DNA from: Methylobacter luteus IMV-B-3098
GTDB lineage: Bacteria > Pseudomonadota > Gammaproteobacteria > Methylococcales > Methylomonadaceae
DNA length: 64,000 bases
Reading direction: 5' to 3'
NCBI RefSeq assembly: GCF_000427625.1
Contig: NZ_KE386569.1
Coordinates: 1,619,073-1,683,072 of the forward strand
Each line of letters starts with the position of its first letter. Position 1 is the first letter of the stretch. The notes under the pieces were generated by a model. That model had not been told where the DNA came from. It did not search any database and worked only from the letters and a program-made list of their open reading frames with translations. Both the position numbers and the translations under genes were made by a program. Positions 35,183-44,457 of the stretch are shown in pieces.

Positions 35183-36346
35183 ATGCCGAATGGTAACTGC
35201 TCTGCCCGCAACTTGCCGTTTCTGGACGGCTTTTCAGCAAAGGATCGTCAGTCGGTTGAAGAAGCCATCAGCCAGCAGGATGCGCAACGGTATAAAGCCA
35301 GGGAATTGCGCATCCAAAAAGCGGATGAAGCCGTTGAGGATACCCGCTGCCGATTGCATGATCTTCTGGGAGCCGACAAACTGGCTGAGTTGAGAAAGGA
35401 GATTAAACGCGAGCGCCTGGCCTTCCGTGACCTCTGGCAGCCGCCGGAAAGCTTGAATCATGACTTCACCAGGCAACATAAGGCGAGCAAATGGAAAATA
35501 GACAGGCTCATACGCAATACCGGCGCCAATCCCGAGCAATTGGAAAAGATCGGCAAAGAGTTCCGGCAAAGGCTGGAAGCAATACTGTCCGTCGTTGATG
35601 GCAAGGTAGTTCCGGGATACAACCTGCCGAAGCATCTCGACACATGGATAAACCTGTCGCCGCTGCATAAGTTTCCGCTGCCCTGGGGTTCGATTCCGCC
35701 AATAGATGACCCATCCGACCCACACCGGTGGTTCTTGTTCAGGCCGCCTTTCTTCGGGTTCCTCTTTAGCTTCGTTCCCGTGGCTAGCAACAACTTCCTG
35801 GTGGATCGGCTGCTCTTTTTGGAGCCGTCCGTCGGTCTGGTAGGAAACGAGAGCACTATGGATTGTAACGACGCCGGAAATTTTGATTATGCATCGGCAA
35901 CTGCCGAAGCTCAGATCGCATTCGGGTTCGAAGCGCCCGCGACCGGTCTCGTGGAAGTCCTCGTTGATGCTCAGAGCACAATTGACACCCACTATCTGGA
36001 AATCGATGATGAGTTCGGGTTTTCGAGTGCATGGTGCAATCAAAACAACTACCTCATGATGAACGTTCTTCACCCGAATGTGCCAGAACCTTCACTGTCC
36101 CTGATGTCCAATCTTTTTGAAGAGACCGACGGAGATGACTTATATGCGAATAGAGAAAATCTGACCCGCGGCCAGCACTACTTTGCCCATTTATTCAGTT
36201 CCGGCCCCGTGCCGGCGGGGCAATCCGTGGTCGTTACCGTAGGAACCAGGACTTTCGATATAGCGAACGCAAACGATATGGAATTACACAGCAGGACCAA
36301 TTTCCAATGGTTCATCAACTCAGTGGAGGTTCGCATCGCGCCTTGA
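35183..36346 (+). CDS. Uncharacterised protein with N-terminal coiled coil and C-terminal beta-rich domain
   Basis: The 387-residue product follows GAAGGAG. Residues of about 15-130 are charged and helical (EEAISQQDAQRYKARELRIQ). A Pro-rich centre (LPWGSIPPIDDPSDPHRWFL) and hydrophobic RPPFFGFLFSFVP come next, then a beta-rich C-terminal half with a Cys pair (MDCNDAGNFD, SAWCNQNNYL) ending VEVRIAP. There is no signal peptide. It recalls large uncharacterised proteins with jelly-roll-like ends, but I cannot name it. Confidence 0.65.
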   Translation: MPNGNCSARNLPFLDGFSAKDRQSVEEAISQQDAQRYKARELRIQKADEAVEDTRCRLHDLLGADKLAELRKEIKRERLAFRDLWQPPESLNHDFTRQHKASKWKIDRLIRNTGANPEQLEKIGKEFRQRLEAILSVVDGKVVPGYNLPKHLDTWINLSPLHKFPLPWGSIPPIDDPSDPHRWFLFRPPFFGFLFSFVPVASNNFLVDRLLFLEPSVGLVGNESTMDCNDAGNFDYASATAEAQIAFGFEAPATGLVEVLVDAQSTIDTHYLEIDDEFGFSSAWCNQNNYLMMNVLHPNVPEPSLSLMSNLFEETDGDDLYANRENLTRGQHYFAHLFSSGPVPAGQSVVVTVGTRTFDIANANDMELHSRTNFQWFINSVEVRIAP

Positions 36347-37104
36347 GGTCAGACAGAGTGAGCAAACACGAAGCGTTTTTCTGCCGTAGCAGAACGAGGC
36401 AGCGCATGGCGCTAAGCGTTTTGGATCACAGCCGGCATCATCAAGTTTTTTAGGCCATTAAACAAATAGCCGCTTTTCAATCACTATTTTACGCCGGCGA
36501 AAATAGCTGAAAGCCGCCGTTCCGGTTAAGGAGTCGGTGTCTTGAAAACATGGCATTACTGGTAACCAAGAATTATTAGGACGTGCCGGCAACAAGAGGC
36601 GCAACGAGCAAGTACGCGTTTTTTAAAGCCAGACGGGGCACGCTCTGCACTCATGCACCCTGCCCGGCTTATGTTCCACCTATCCTTACCCGCAGAATCA
36701 GAGCCATCAGTAATTGGACGGATAGTAATAGTACGGATAGAAAACCGGCTTAAAACATGAACAATGACCGATAGCCGCTACAGTAGCGGAAATCCGGTTT
36801 GGCTCAGTATCAACAACCAGCCGTCGCATCAACACGGACTATAGCCATGCGTTGCGCTTCGTCGGCAGCATGTTTTGGGATCAGGGAACCGGGACTCTCT
36901 CGCCGCCCTGCCCGCTCTTCCTAATCGAAGATGCCGACAAACCATAGCGATGCCCGTGACAGTCCAGATGGCAAATGCGAAGAGTTGCCCGATAAACTGC
37001 CAAACCTTCCGAGCCATCAGGCTGACCACTATGCGATCAGACCGTTGAGTTGCGTCACTGGAAAGCAAACATCGCTCACAACCGAAGCAGCCAGGAGGGG
37101 ACTC
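36347..37104. other. Intergenic region with repeat copy R3
   Basis: About 760 bases. The frame of the downstream lipoprotein is open back to 36931 but without a start signal. Repeat R3 lies at 36708-36835. The left part is unstructured apart from short GC-rich words. Confidence 0.4.
36708..36835. repeat. Diffuse intergenic repeat, copy R3
   Basis: Blocks atcagtaat, cggatagaaaaccggcttaaaa, tgaacaatg, agccgct, agtagcggaaatccggtttggctcagtatcaacaacc and gcatcaacacgg. It is the longest version and the clearest guide to the consensus of R1, R2 and R4. Confidence 0.45.
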
Positions 37105-37506
37105 GTGACTACGATAATCAATTTCATCAGCGGCCTGCTTGTCATCGCCATGCTTCTCCAGGCCACTGGATGCCAGACGGTAGACACAACGCATACGCAG
37201 GACGTCGGCAGTCCAAAGTATCCGCCGTCCGATCCGTCGCAGGTTCAGATTCTGCGCACGGAACCGACGCGTCCGCACGTGCGTCTGGGCGAAGTCAGGG
37301 CAGAGCCATCAAGCGAGAGTGTCGATGTGAGCAAAATTGAAGAGGCTTTGCGCCAGGAGGCAGCCAAGCTGGGCGCTGACGCTGCGGTCGTCGTCTATGA
37401 CCGCACCGAGGTCACCGGCGCCTGGGTCACCGGACCGTGGCGGGATCGGTCCGTTCAGCCGATCGAAGGTCGTGTCGTGATCGCCATAGCCATCAAATAC
37501 CAGTAA
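37105..37506 (+). CDS. Small lipoprotein of unknown function
   Basis: The GTG start at 37105 is chosen because CAGGAGGGG lies 5 bases upstream and the product then begins with a lipoprotein signal (TTIINFISGLLVIAMLLQAT, lipobox TGC). The mature ~110 residues contain PSDPSQVQILRTEPTRPHVR, LGEVRAEP, an Ala/Lys helix (IEEALRQEAAKLGADAAVVV) and EGRVVIAIAIKY. This is the pattern of a small alpha/beta domain seen in many uncharacterised lipoproteins. It lies 105 bases before the third sulfatase on the same strand. Confidence 0.75.
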   Translation: MTTIINFISGLLVIAMLLQATGCQTVDTTHTQDVGSPKYPPSDPSQVQILRTEPTRPHVRLGEVRAEPSSESVDVSKIEEALRQEAAKLGADAAVVVYDRTEVTGAWVTGPWRDRSVQPIEGRVVIAIAIKYQ

Positions 37507-37611
37507 CGTGGCCGAACTCGGGTAACGGCGATGCTCAAATAACAGCAGTACGTATCGCCGGCCGAACAAGCGCAGGGAAACAGCAGCATCAAGCAACGAT
37601 AGGAGATTGCA

Positions 37612-40059
37612 ATGCATACAACCAATCTTCAACAACAGCAGTTGGGCGCATTACTCGGGCCGTTGTTCATGGTTTTCATTTTGCTGGCGCTTTCGTTCGA
37701 CATCGCTTGGGCAAAGACGCCAAACGGCACGGTGCTACCGGCACCCGAACCGCCTTTCAAGGGCAAGATCGGACGGACCTACAAGGATTCAAAACCCGAC
37801 AAGATTCCGACTATCAAGGCACCGGCCGGAGCCCCGAACGTCCTGGTCGTTCTGATCGATGATGTCGGATTCGGCGCATGGAGTACCTTCGGCGGCCAGA
37901 TTCCCACGCCCAATCTGGACAAAATAGCGCAAGGCGGTCTGCGCTACAATAACTTCCACACGACGGCGCTGTGCTCGCCGACCCGGGCCGCTCTACTGAC
38001 GGGGCGCAACCACCATTCGGCCGGCACCGGCACGATCACGGAAACCGGCACCGCCTATCCCGGCTATAGCGGCCAGATCCCCAAGAGCACGGCAATGATT
38101 TCGGAGATTCTGCACCAGAACGGTTACAGCACCGCCTTCTTCGGCAAGAACCACAATGTCCCGGACTGGGAAACCAGCGTTTCAGGCCCTTACGACCGCT
38201 GGCCCGGCCTGCAGGGATTCGATCATTTCTATGGCTTTATCGCCGGGGAAGCGAATCAGTGGGCTCCGGCCCTTTATCGCGATCATCAGCCGGTGGAAAT
38301 GCAAATCCCGAAAGGCCAGGAAGGCCGCTACACGCTCAACGATTCGCTGGCGGACGAAGCCATCAAATACATTTTTCAGCAGAAATCGGTCACGCCCGAT
38401 CGGCCGTTCTTCGTCTATTATGCGCCCGGCGCCACCCATGCGCCGCATCACGTTCCCAAAGAATGGCTGGACAAGTTCAAAGGGCAATTCGATCAAGGCT
38501 GGGACAAGTACCGCGAAGAAGCCTATCAGCGCCAGCTCAAACTGGGCGTTATCCCGCCTGATACGAAGCTCACGCCCCGGCCCAGAGAGATACCGGCTTA
38601 CGACTCGCTGACACCGGATCAGAAGCGGGTGGCCGCGCGCCTGATGGAAGCGTTCGCGGCTTATACCGCCCAGACCGATTACGAAGTGGGGCGCGTTCTG
38701 GATGCCGTGGACCAAGTCGGCCAGTTGAATAACACCCTCGTATTCTGGATTATCGGCGACAACGGCGCGTCCATGGAAGGCCAATTGTATGGCTCCTTCA
38801 ACGAGATGGCGGCCTTAGGCGGCATACAGGAGGATTCGGCTTTTATCTTGCAGCACCTGGACGAGATCGGCGGACCCAATGCCTACAACCATTACCCGGT
38901 AGGCTGGGCCTGGGCTATGAACACGCCGTTCCAGTGGGGCAAGCAGATCGCCTCGCATCTGGGCGGCGTACGCAATCCCATGGTGATTGCCTGGCCGGAT
39001 CGCATCAAGAAACAAGGGGAGCTTCGCCCACAGTTCCACCACGTGATCGACATCGCGCCTACCATCTTGGAGGCAGCGAAGCTTCCGGCGCCTATGGAGG
39101 TGAACGGCGTCAAGCAGAAACCCATTGAAGGCGTCAGCATGCTGTACAGCTTCGATCAACCGACCGCCAAAAGCACGCGCAAAACTCAGTACTTTGAGAT
39201 GTTCGGCAACCGGGCGCTGTACGAGGACGACTGGATCGCCGCCGCTCGCCATGGGCGGCTGCCGTGGACGACTGGAACATATGATTTCGACAAGGATCAA
39301 TGGGAGCTTTACGACCTGACACACGACTTCAGCGAAGCTGACAATCTCGCCGCAAAACATCCCGGCAAGCTCAAAAAGCTGCAGGACGAGTTCTGGGTGC
39401 AAGCCAAAAAGTTTCAGGTTCTACCGCTGGACGACCGCCTGGTCGAACGCGTCGATCCCAGCTTGCGGCCCAGCTTGATCGAAGGGCGAACCCGGTTCAC
39501 CTATTATCCGGGAAGTGTACGGATTCCGGAAAGCTCCGCAGCCCCAACCAAGAACGCATCGCATGTCATAACGGCACACATCGAGGTACCCCAGGGCGGG
39601 GCTGACGGCGTTCTGGTCGCCGAAGGAGGCGTAGTCGGCGGCTTTTCCCTTTATATCAAGGATGGCCGGCCTGTCTACGAATATAATTACTTCTCTCAGA
39701 CCCGCAGCAAAGTGACCGGCTCAGAAATGCTAGCGCCAGGGCCGGCTACTATCCGCATGGAGTTTCGCTATGACGAGGGCGGCGTCGGCAAAGGCGGCAC
39801 TGCGACACTCTTCGTCAACGACAAAAAAGTTGGTGAAGATCGCATTGAAACCACCAACTGGGGACGTTTCTCGGCAGACGAAACCTTCGACATCGGCGAA
39901 GACACGGGATCACCCGTGAGTGCGGACTATGCCTCGCCGAATGCGTTCACCGGCAAACTGAAGAAAGTGGAAATAGACGTCAAGCCAGCCAACCTGACCG
40001 CTGCCGATCAAGAAAAACTCCGGAGCATGGCGTTGAAAGCGGAGCGCACTGTGGAGTAA
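37612..40059 (+). CDS. Large secreted arylsulfatase (CSPTR type), paralogue
   Basis: The 815-residue protein follows AGGAGATTGCA. The signal segment is residues 12-34, metal ligands LIDD (Asp83-84), core CSPTR with Cys121, then LLTGRNHHSAGTG. DNGAS further on belongs to the metal site. The C-terminal beta-sandwich repeats the tail of the 29381 gene (GVLVAEGGVVGGFSLYIKDG, GGVGKGGTATLFVN). It shares about half its residues by eye with that paralogue and acts on unknown sulfate esters outside the cytoplasm. Two such large genes 6 kb apart and inverted suggest an old duplication. Confidence 0.92.
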   Translation: MHTTNLQQQQLGALLGPLFMVFILLALSFDIAWAKTPNGTVLPAPEPPFKGKIGRTYKDSKPDKIPTIKAPAGAPNVLVVLIDDVGFGAWSTFGGQIPTPNLDKIAQGGLRYNNFHTTALCSPTRAALLTGRNHHSAGTGTITETGTAYPGYSGQIPKSTAMISEILHQNGYSTAFFGKNHNVPDWETSVSGPYDRWPGLQGFDHFYGFIAGEANQWAPALYRDHQPVEMQIPKGQEGRYTLNDSLADEAIKYIFQQKSVTPDRPFFVYYAPGATHAPHHVPKEWLDKFKGQFDQGWDKYREEAYQRQLKLGVIPPDTKLTPRPREIPAYDSLTPDQKRVAARLMEAFAAYTAQTDYEVGRVLDAVDQVGQLNNTLVFWIIGDNGASMEGQLYGSFNEMAALGGIQEDSAFILQHLDEIGGPNAYNHYPVGWAWAMNTPFQWGKQIASHLGGVRNPMVIAWPDRIKKQGELRPQFHHVIDIAPTILEAAKLPAPMEVNGVKQKPIEGVSMLYSFDQPTAKSTRKTQYFEMFGNRALYEDDWIAAARHGRLPWTTGTYDFDKDQWELYDLTHDFSEADNLAAKHPGKLKKLQDEFWVQAKKFQVLPLDDRLVERVDPSLRPSLIEGRTRFTYYPGSVRIPESSAAPTKNASHVITAHIEVPQGGADGVLVAEGGVVGGFSLYIKDGRPVYEYNYFSQTRSKVTGSEMLAPGPATIRMEFRYDEGGVGKGGTATLFVNDKKVGEDRIETTNWGRFSADETFDIGEDTGSPVSADYASPNAFTGKLKKVEIDVKPANLTAADQEKLRSMALKAERTVE

Positions 40060-40177
40060 GAATCAGGGCCGACGCTGGAAGACAGGTGGATGCGGAGCTG
40101 GCGGGCAAGACGGGCATCGGCAGGCCATTAACCGCCGAGCAACACTGCATTCGTCAGACAAACCACAGGGTGGTATC

Positions 40178-40489
40178 ATGAAATACCTGTGCTTGGATTA
40201 CTTAGATCCCCAAAAAGCCGAGATCGATGCTGTCATGAGTGAATGCCAACCCTACTTGGAGGAATTCCACAAGAGCGACCGGGTAATCCTTGACGCTGGC
40301 CCCGCCTTGGAGGCCAAATGCCTGTGACGCGTGAACGAATAACTGAGGATTGCCGACGGCCCTTTTGTCGAAACCAAAGAAACGACAGGCAGCGCGTTCC
40401 TTATAGAAGCGCAGGACATTGAGGAAACGGTCCGGCTGGCTTCCCTGCATCCAACCGTGCAAGTGAGTGCGGGCGAGAAGTTTGGCTAG
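40178..40489 (+). pseudogene. YCII/DGPF-domain protein pseudogene
   Basis: From ATG 40178 the frame gives MKYLCLDYLDPQKAEIDAVM onward, a TGA at 40325-40327 (codon 50) and a TAA at 40340-40342 (codon 55). It then continues in the same frame with the family hallmark DGPFVETKE, FLIEAQDIEETVRLASLHP and a final stop at 40487-40489. The spacing and 104-codon length are right for a YCII-related protein. Two in-frame stops close together make it a pseudogene with otherwise good conservation. Confidence 0.8.
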
Positions 40490-40673
40490 GGGTGAGATCC
40501 GTCCAATCCACTACTTCGAGAAGACGGAGCCGGAAGTCTAGCACTGCTGGCGTCTCGTAATAACAAGGTGCCACAAACTCTGGCCCAGCCTGAATCTTCC
40601 ATCAAGCGGACGTTTAACACCTGGCTTCACCTGCTGCTGGACGCCGCCTATATGAAACGCTAGGGATATAATA

Positions 40674-41498
40674 ATGAAGCAATCATTGAAATTCAGCCAG
40701 TTCGGCGCCGACGACGGGCAAATAGTAATCTATTTTCATGGTGCGCCTGGCGCGCCGCAAGAATGCAAAATTTTCGATCTGGACGGGAAAAGTCACGGTT
40801 TGACGTTTATTTGTTTTGATCGGTTTTCTGTCGATTCCTCGGTAAGCGGTGAAACGTATTACAAGCTTCTGGCCGGGGAAATTTCAAAGAAAGCCGCAGG
40901 GAAACGAGTAGATGTCATCGGATTTTCAATCGGCGCCTTTATTGCGCTACAGACGTGCCGTTACATGACCGATGGAGTCAAAAGTCTGCATCTGGTTTCC
41001 GCAGCCGCGCCGCTGGAGACTGGAGATTATCTTGAAGCCATGGCCGGCGGACAGGTTTTTAAGTTAGCAAAAACATTTCCTGCCTTGTTCATTTTATTGT
41101 CTTACTGGCAAAGATTAATCGCCCTGTTTTTTCCCGACGCACTCTTCCGTTTTTTGTTTGCCAGCGCCGCCGGCCATGACAAAGCATTAACGGCCGACCG
41201 TGAATTTCAATCCGGCATCACCCAGGTATTGAGGTTGTGCTTTGTTGATCGCGTCCGAGGCTACGCGAGAGATATTGAAGCTTATGTGCATCCCTGGAAA
41301 ACCATACTCCCCGATGTCTCAGCCAACACACACATCTGGCACGGCGCGGAGGACAATTGGTCGCCGAAGCTTATGGCTGATTACTTGAAATCAGCGATTC
41401 CAGGCTGCACCTCGGCCAAAATATTTAACGGCCTGTCACACTACTCCTGCCTGTACCAGGCGGCACCTGAAATATGCAATCTATTGGGCAAGGCATAA
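40674..41498 (+). CDS. Alpha/beta-fold hydrolase
   Basis: The 274-residue protein has an oxyanion-type segment YFHGAPGAPQE (about residues 20-30), nucleophile elbow GFSIGAF with the Ser near residue 85, an acid in HGAEDNW, and the closing His in GLSHYSC. It is a cytoplasmic esterase- or lipase-like hydrolase of unknown substrate. AGGGAT precedes the ATG. The gene stands alone between the YCII pseudogene and a cysteine hydrolase. Confidence 0.82.
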   Translation: MKQSLKFSQFGADDGQIVIYFHGAPGAPQECKIFDLDGKSHGLTFICFDRFSVDSSVSGETYYKLLAGEISKKAAGKRVDVIGFSIGAFIALQTCRYMTDGVKSLHLVSAAAPLETGDYLEAMAGGQVFKLAKTFPALFILLSYWQRLIALFFPDALFRFLFASAAGHDKALTADREFQSGITQVLRLCFVDRVRGYARDIEAYVHPWKTILPDVSANTHIWHGAEDNWSPKLMADYLKSAIPGCTSAKIFNGLSHYSCLYQAAPEICNLLGKA

Positions 41499-41680
41499 CA
41501 TTGCGGCAGCTTACAGACATCATTAGACAACACGAAAAACATGAAACATTTTCTCGGCAATAGGGCCCATAGGATGAGCTGAGGAACGAAGCGCATCAAT
41601 CGCGAACGGCGCGCCCTTTGCCTATACTTACAACATCAGTCAAATATTTACACACAGCAAATTTACCAGAAAGGATACTC

Positions 41681-42229
41681 ATGAATACCGCACTATTAAT
41701 TATCGACATTCAAAACGACTACTTTCCTGACGGGGAAATGGAATTGGCTGGCGCTGTAGAAGCCGGCACACTTGCCAGCCGGGCACTTGCAGCGTTTCGT
41801 GAAAAGTCATTGCCTGTCATCCATGTTCAGCACATTGCCACTCATCCTGGTGCAACGTTCTTTCTACCCGACACGCCAGGCGTCGAAATTAACGATTGCG
41901 TTTCTCCAAGGGCCGGGGAGTTAGTTATCCCGAAACACTTTCCGAATGCGTTCCGTGACACACCCCTGCTTGAGCATCTGGAAAGACTTGGCATAACTCG
42001 TTTGGTGGTTGTTGGAATGATGACGCACATGTGTATTGACACTTCAGTTCGAGCGGCGGCCGATCTTGGATTTGAGTGCTTCCTCGCACATGATGCATGC
42101 GCAACCAAAGCGCAGTCTTACGGAAGCGTCACCGTGTCTGCACAAGGTGTTCAAGCTGCATTTCTTGCAGCAATCGATGGTGCCTTTGCAAAGGTGCTTT
42201 CTGTAGATGAGATCTCTTCATTTGTCTGA
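41681..42229 (+). CDS. Isochorismatase-family cysteine hydrolase
   Basis: The start at 41681 has AGAAAGGA upstream. The 182-residue product has the catalytic triad of the family: Asp in LLIIDIQNDYF, Lys in VIPKHFPNAF and Cys in MMTHMCIDTSVRAAADLG. Such enzymes hydrolyse amides or enol ethers (nicotinamidase, N-carbamoyl hydrolases, isochorismatase). The specific substrate cannot be read from the motifs. It is followed by a strong GC hairpin at 42290-42317. Confidence 0.88.
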   Translation: MNTALLIIDIQNDYFPDGEMELAGAVEAGTLASRALAAFREKSLPVIHVQHIATHPGATFFLPDTPGVEINDCVSPRAGELVIPKHFPNAFRDTPLLEHLERLGITRLVVVGMMTHMCIDTSVRAAADLGFECFLAHDACATKAQSYGSVTVSAQGVQAAFLAAIDGAFAKVLSVDEISSFV

Positions 42230-42289
42230 TTGCTCAGTGGAATAAGAACCACTTCTGACGGGTTCCACCATGAGTTTGTACACAACCTC

Positions 42290-42317
42290 GGCCGGCTTTA
42301 AACAATTATAGCCGGCC
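42290..42317. repeat. GC-rich hairpin downstream of the cysteine hydrolase
   Basis: GGCCGGCT at 42290-42297 and AGCCGGCC at 42310-42317 form an 8-bp perfect stem with a 12-base AT loop. No T-run follows, so a transcript-stabilising or weak terminator role is possible. Confidence 0.45.
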
Positions 42318-42466
42318 AAAACCGGATGATCGGGTTGTAGATATATGGATGGGCGGAACAGCGCTGCCCAATTTCTTCAATGCCTTAATAAACGAGCCTT
42401 GAGTCAGAGAATATTTCCACGGATCAGCTGTGCAGCGGCTTTAAGGACTCAAACTCCAGGTTATCA

Positions 42467-42530
42467 GTAATAGTACCTATAGAAATCCAGTGAGCAAAAA
42501 ACAATAATCGCTGAAGCGTATGCATTTATG
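42467..42530. repeat. Diffuse intergenic repeat, copy R4 (short)
   Basis: tatcagtaatagtacctatagaaatccag, then aaaacaataatcgctgaag match the first half of R1-R3 in the same order. The second half is missing. It lies upstream of the roadblock gene at 42603. The rest of 42230-42602 holds the hairpin at 42290 and no gene. Confidence 0.4.
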
Positions 42531-42602
42531 GCTCACGCACATACTCTTCCAAGGCAGGAGTCCGATAATTATGAAAATAATAACAATAACAGGGGCTCAA
42601 TC

Positions 42603-42968
42603 ATGATAATGATCGAACAGATAAATTTTTATTTAAAAAAATTCTGCAGAGATAATCCAGAAATCCTCGGTTGCGCCGTGATTAATATCGAGGGAATGAT
42701 TACTGCCTCTGCCTTAAACCATAAGATTGATGAAGACCTAATTGGCGGGATAAGTTCTACAATGTTAGGCGTTGGAGAAAGAATCTCGTCCGAACTGATG
42801 AACTCGGATTTGGATCAGGTTTATGTTCGCTCCCCTAATGGTTATGTAATGCTCAACGCAATCGGCGATCAGGCTTTATTACTTGTCCTCGCGGCTAAGC
42901 AGGCCAAACTTGGACTGATTTTTCTGGAAATACAGAGAACAGTGCAAGAAATAAAATACGTTCTATAA
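42603..42968 (+). CDS. Roadblock/LC7-domain protein, paralogue 1
   Basis: The start at 42603 (alternative ATG at 42609) has AGGGG upstream. The ~121-residue product contains the roadblock fold: PEILGCAVINIEGMITASAL, ISSTMLGVGERISSELM, VYVRSPNGYVMLNAIGDQAL and LGLIFLEIQRTVQEIK. Bacterial roadblock proteins act as GTPase regulators (MglB type) or homodimeric platforms. No MglA-like GTPase is in view. The V4R gene follows 122 bases later. Its clear relative lies at 59533 beside a SpoIIE/STAS pair. Confidence 0.85.
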   Translation: MIMIEQINFYLKKFCRDNPEILGCAVINIEGMITASALNHKIDEDLIGGISSTMLGVGERISSELMNSDLDQVYVRSPNGYVMLNAIGDQALLLVLAAKQAKLGLIFLEIQRTVQEIKYVL

Positions 42969-43090
42969 GTCGATAAGCGGCACAATCATGACAAGCTTTA
43001 TTCATTATCCGCAACAGTTTCCGGTTTCTTTTTATAGAAGAAAGACTGAGCATTGTGGAATCTATTGATAATAAGAACAGGAATTTAAAC

Positions 43091-43573
43091 ATGGCAACTG
43101 AAGAGCGTGTTATAAAACCGCATAAAAATATTGATGTTGAAAATGCCCTTAATGTTGTACGCCCGACACTGGGAAATAACGCCGGAGTGGCTTTGTATCG
43201 TTTATTGAGGCTTGTAGCGCTGGAAGACATCATCGGCAGGGGCGCATCAGGAGCCGCTTACCTGGCAGGGAAAAAACTCGGAGTATCATTGGGACTGACT
43301 AAATTGGAAGATTTTCTTCAATTGTGTAAGGATCTCAATATTGGCATCATTGAAGTGCCTGTCGCCACAGAAACGAAAGTTCATGTTGATGTCTATGAAT
43401 GCGTCACCTGTAGCGGCCTCGAAGCGGTCGGGCGTCCAATTTGTCATTTCGAGGGCGGATTAATTGCCGGCGCAGTCCAAACCATTACTGGTCGCAGTGC
43501 GCGCGCACGGGAAGTTACCTGCATTGGCGGATTGGGCGACAAAACATGTGGCTTTGATATTGAGATCGGATAG
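43091..43573 (+). CDS. V4R (4-vinyl reductase-like) domain protein
   Basis: The start at 43091 follows AGGAA; a GTG at 43055 is also in frame. The ~160-residue product has an N-terminal helical region (NVVRPTLGNNAGVALYRLLR) and the V4R signature: VDVYECVTCSGLEAVGRPIC, FEGGLIAGAVQTITGRSA and a closing ECTCIGGLGDKTC-like Cys cluster (VTCIGGLGDKTCGFDIEIG). V4R domains bind small hydrophobic ligands. Linked roadblock and V4R genes suggest a ligand-responsive switch. Confidence 0.85.
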   Translation: MATEERVIKPHKNIDVENALNVVRPTLGNNAGVALYRLLRLVALEDIIGRGASGAAYLAGKKLGVSLGLTKLEDFLQLCKDLNIGIIEVPVATETKVHVDVYECVTCSGLEAVGRPICHFEGGLIAGAVQTITGRSARAREVTCIGGLGDKTCGFDIEIG

Positions 43574-43642
43574 TCCTTTCTAAAAGGAATTGAAGCAACC
43601 CAAGACCGACCCCGCCCCAACATTATACATAAGGGATGCTTC

Positions 43643-44146
43643 ATGCAGATTCGACACGAAAATAAGAAAGATGCGGCAAGCATACAGGCGGTGAATAAGG
43701 CGGCCTTTGAATCAGCGGCGGAAGCCGGCCTCGTTGACGCGCTACGCGAACAGGCACACCCAGTGATTTCTCTGGTTGCGGATGATGGAGGGGCAATTGT
43801 GGGACACATCTTGTTTTCGCCCGTTGCGCTCTCAGGACATCCCGAACTGAAAATCATGGGCCTCGCGCCAATGGCGGTATCACCAGCGCATCAGCGAAAA
43901 GGCACAGGTTCTGCGCTCGTGCGCGCCGGTCTTGAAGCGTGCGGAAAACTCGGATTCGGCGCCGTCGTTGTTCTCGGACACCCGGAATATTACTCTCGGT
44001 TCGGCTTCTTGCCTTCCACGCGCTTTGATATTGACTGCGAATACGAAGTGCCGGAGGATGTGTTCATGGTCATGGAATTGCAGCCGGGTTATCTCGTCGG
44101 TGCAACAGGCACCATCAAGTATCATGTTGCGTTCAGCAACCTATAA
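43643..44146 (+). CDS. GNAT-family N-acetyltransferase
   Basis: The 167-residue protein is preceded by AAGGGA. The GNAT core appears as HILFSPVALSG (beta 4), MGLAPMAVSPAHQRKGTGSAL with the acetyl-CoA pyrophosphate loop Q/RxxGxG (QRKGTG), and VVLGHPEYYSRFGF, the YhbS-type signature. It likely acetylates a small molecule or protein amine in the cytoplasm; the acceptor is unknown. It lies 69 bases downstream of the V4R gene on the same strand. Confidence 0.88.
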   Translation: MQIRHENKKDAASIQAVNKAAFESAAEAGLVDALREQAHPVISLVADDGGAIVGHILFSPVALSGHPELKIMGLAPMAVSPAHQRKGTGSALVRAGLEACGKLGFGAVVVLGHPEYYSRFGFLPSTRFDIDCEYEVPEDVFMVMELQPGYLVGATGTIKYHVAFSNL

Positions 44147-44457
44147 CAAGGCGCTCCGGCCGGCCGACCTCACTTTTCCCGGCTGAGACTGGCGTTACCG
44201 CTATTCAAAATACATACAGTCCCGACCAACAGCCGGTCAATTTCTTTCAGTAAAGCTCCAATCATCAGACCAAACACTCCGAAGTAGCCCTCAGAGTCAT
44301 GATTTCCAGAAGGCAGGGTCTTCCAGCCTACATGACATGCTACTAATAAATTTATTTTGATTGATTTTTAATCACCATTTTATGGCTATTAAAGGATTGA
44401 ATATGGAGGATATAGGTTTTGACGAAGTCAAACTGTAACTCAACAGGAGATACTCCC
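44147..44457. other. Intergenic region, nothing recognised
   Basis: About 310 AT-rich bases before the hydrolase gene. Its start at 44458 has a good AGGAGATACTCCC leader, and the promoter should lie near 44340-44420. No repeat or RNA gene is apparent. Confidence 0.35.
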
